Positions 62,726-64,000 of a stretch of 64,000 nt of DNA are shown here, in pieces. Each line of letters begins with the position of its first letter. Position 1 is the first letter of the stretch. The DNA is from JAXMCI01 sp046349435 (GTDB taxonomy: Bacteria > Pseudomonadota > Alphaproteobacteria > Dongiales > Dongiaceae). The stretch is taken from positions 119,833 through 183,832 of the forward strand of contig JAXMCI010000015.1 of NCBI GenBank assembly GCA_046349435.1, read 5' to 3'. A model generated the notes under the pieces. That model did not search any database. It was not told where the DNA came from and worked only from the letters and a program-made list of their open reading frames with translations. The position numbers and the translations under genes were made by a program.

Positions 62726-63016
62726 TCAGGGCAGCAGCGCGCGTGCCGCCGCCGGCAGCTCGGGCGGCAGGCCGGCGCTCTCGGCGAAGGCCAGCAGCAG
62801 CGGCTCGTCCGACAGCAGGTGGTCGAGCACCGCGCCGAGCATCGCCGGCTGCGCCAGCCCGGCGCGCAGCGCCTCGGGCGAGAGCCCGGTCAGCGCCAGG
62901 AAGCGGGCCAGCCGGTCGTCCTCCTCGGCGATGAAGGCGGCCGCCTGCGCCGCCACCGCCATCGCGCCGTCGCGGTCGAGCCGCGGCCGCCGGCCGCCGG
63001 TCCTGCCCCTCTCCAT
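62726..63016 (-). CDS. DUF3572 domain protein
   Basis: A 96-residue protein with the DUF3572 pattern: AFIAEEDDRLARFLALTGL, LRAGLAQPAMLGAVLDHLLSDEPLLLAFAESAGLPPE. The C-terminal part is helical. Short DUF3572 proteins are restricted largely to alphaproteobacteria and have no known function. The start at 63016 is most compact; ATGs at 63025 or 63028 are possible. It is divergent from the cytidine deaminase. Confidence 0.85.
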   Translation of the reverse strand: MERGRTGGRRPRLDRDGAMAVAAQAAAFIAEEDDRLARFLALTGLSPEALRAGLAQPAMLGAVLDHLLSDEPLLLAFAESAGLPPELPAAARALLP

Positions 63017-63070
63017 GCCCGGCATCATAGGCGCCGGGCGGGCGCCGGTGCTATGGTCCGCCGGGCCTGA

Positions 63071-63098
63071 GAGGCACGAGGAGCGAGGCACGAGGAGC
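63071..63098 (+). repeat. perfect 14-base tandem repeat with duplicated ribosome site
   Basis: GAGGCACGAGGAGC occurs twice in a row before the cytidine deaminase ATG at 63102. Each unit contains GAGGAG; the second lies five bases before the start codon region, the first 19. Copy-number change could alter translation. Confidence 0.75.
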
Positions 63099-63101
63099 GG
63101 G

Positions 63102-63515
63102 ATGGACGAGGACCAGGGCATCGCGGCCATGCTGGCCCGCGCGCTGGCGGCGCGGGCCAACGCGCATGCCGCCTATTCCGGTTTCCAGGTCGGGGCCTGC
63201 CTGCGCGGCGACAAGGGCGGCCTCTATGCCGGCTGCAACGTCGAGAACGCCGCCTATCCGCAGAGCCAGTGCGCCGAGGCGGGCGCCATCTCCGCCCTGG
63301 TCGCGGCCGGCGAGACGCGCATCGTCGAGGTGCTGGTAGTGGCCGGCGGGCCGGCGCTGATCTCGCCCTGCGGCGGCTGCCGCCAGCGCCTGGCCGAGCT
63401 CGCCGGCCCGACGGTGCCGGTGCATCTGTGCGACCTCGAGGGCCGCCGCCGCACCGTGACGATGGGCGAGCTGCTGCCCTTCGCCTTCACCGCGGCGAGC
63501 TTCCGCCCGGCGTGA
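63102..63515 (+). CDS. cdd: cytidine deaminase
   Basis: A 137-residue zinc-dependent homotetrameric-type cytidine deaminase that converts (deoxy)cytidine to (deoxy)uridine. The substrate and catalytic residues are clear: YSGFQVGACL, CNVENAAYPQSQCAEAGAIS (catalytic Glu of CAE and one zinc Cys) and PCGGCRQRL (two zinc Cys). Its ribosome site lies in a perfect 14-base tandem duplication (63071-63098). It is followed by a short coupled peptide frame. Confidence 0.92.
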   Translation: MDEDQGIAAMLARALAARANAHAAYSGFQVGACLRGDKGGLYAGCNVENAAYPQSQCAEAGAISALVAAGETRIVEVLVVAGGPALISPCGGCRQRLAELAGPTVPVHLCDLEGRRRTVTMGELLPFAFTAASFRPA

Positions 63516-63577
63516 TGGCCGACGTGACGGCCGACGTGAGCGCCGACGTGACTGTCGACCCGAGACGGGCCGCTTGA
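63515..63577 (+). CDS. possible 20-residue coupling peptide
   Basis: ATG overlaps the deaminase TGA (TGATG) and the frame MADVTADVSADVTVDPRRAA ends TGA, which itself overlaps a TTG start of the following gene (TTGA). The middle comprises three imperfect 12-base repeats (GCCGACGTGACG-type). It may be a leader that couples translation, or chance in a repeat. Support is positional only. Confidence 0.35.
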   Translation: MADVTADVSADVTVDPRRAA

Positions 63578-64000
63578 CGCCGGCCGGACGGGCCGGCCTC
63601 TATCTCCGGCTGTCGGTGTTCTATGCCGCGCTGTTCGGCGTCACCGGGATCACCGCGCCCTTCTGGCCGCGCTGGCTGCAGGCGCAGGGCCTCGACCCGC
63701 AGGCGATCGGGCTGCTGCTGGCCTCGGTGCCCTGGCTGCGGCTGGCGACCAACCCGTTCGCCGCGCGGCTCGCCGACCGCGGCCTGGGCGCCCGCCGGCT
63801 GCTGCTGGCGCTGGCCGCCGCGACGCTCGCCGGCTACGCGCTGTTCGGGCTGGCCGCCGGATTCTGGGGCCTGCTGGCGGTCAGCCTGCTGGCCGGCGGC
63901 TGCTTCGCCAACCTGCAGCCCCTGGCCGAGAGCATCGCCGTCCCGGCCTGCCGCGCCAACCGGCTCGATTACGGCCGGGTCCGGCTGTGGGGCTCGCTCT
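63574..64000 (+). CDS. MFS transporter, 3' end outside the window
   Basis: At least 142 residues of a major facilitator of the LacY/NupG-like MFS_1_like group. The TTG start gives LTPAGRAGLYLRLSVFYAAL, followed by FGVTGITAPFWPRWLQAQGL, the motif A-like RLADRGLGARRLLL and LLAGGCFANLQPLAESIA. Five helices are visible. The nearby deaminase makes a nucleoside-related transporter conceivable, but the family also imports phenylpropionate and other compounds. The window ends in about helix 5. Confidence 0.75.
   Translation, partial: MTPAGRAGLYLRLSVFYAALFGVTGITAPFWPRWLQAQGLDPQAIGLLLASVPWLRLATNPFAARLADRGLGARRLLLALAAATLAGYALFGLAAGFWGLLAVSLLAGGCFANLQPLAESIAVPACRANRLDYGRVRLWGSL

Overview
The window is a gene-dense, very GC-rich (low 70s percent by eye) bacterial chromosome segment with strong G/C third-position bias. 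TRAP and ribose-type ABC transporters, molybdenum hydroxylases, ureide degradation, UPF0280 with 6-hydroxynicotinate reductase, DUF3572 and short palindromic intergenic repeats point to an alphaproteobacterium, probably a soil or freshwater Rhodospirillales relative; the genus cannot be fixed from sequence alone. No tRNA, rRNA or CRISPR array was seen. Both ends cut a gene.

Layout. 1-2.2 kb: two tandem paralogous unknown proteins and a small one. 2.4-8.3 kb: a 3-hydroxyisobutyrate-dehydrogenase-type enzyme facing a lacI-pfkB-dctPQM operon (TRAP uptake and phosphorylation of a probable sugar acid). 8.4-12.5 kb: allantoicase, ureidoglycolate lyase and malate synthase, which take allantoate through glyoxylate to malate, then carbonic anhydrase; LacI-type operators lie in the divergent gap. 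12.5-19 kb: two related membrane proteins, an MFS pump, an AlaC-like aminotransferase, an orphan Opp-type ATPase with a phosphotriesterase-like hydrolase, and OsmC. 19-27.3 kb: a ribose-type ABC system with two permeases fused in one chain, a beta-propeller protein, and on the other strand an FGGY kinase, a shikimate-dehydrogenase-like enzyme and DUF427. 27.4-33.6 kb: a molybdenum hydroxylase operon with 6-hydroxynicotinate reductase and UPF0280. 33.5-35 kb: a desaturase with its Rieske protein. 35-38.5 kb: two exported proteins. 38.5-47.1 kb: a minus-strand run of DUF202, P450, RND adaptor and pump, CDP-alcohol phosphatidyltransferase, CdsA-like and PlsC-like enzymes. 47.2-52 kb: SDR, two tandem DUF1185 proteins, a CarS-like enzyme, a metallophosphatase and a VOC protein.

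52-57.7 kb differs from the rest: lower GC, a doubled DUF1254/DUF1214 protein, a broken IS630 transposase joined to a 105-base relic of the neighbouring gene, and a PEP-CTERM repeat protein with a textbook sigma-54 promoter. 57.8-64 kb holds a universal stress protein, GH133-type debranching enzyme plus TreZ, DUF3572, cytidine deaminase and the start of an MFS transporter.

Three genes between 27.9 and 33.9 kb carry four single-base frameshifts while their sequences otherwise look intact. This is either local sequence error or recent decay and should be settled before that region is interpreted.
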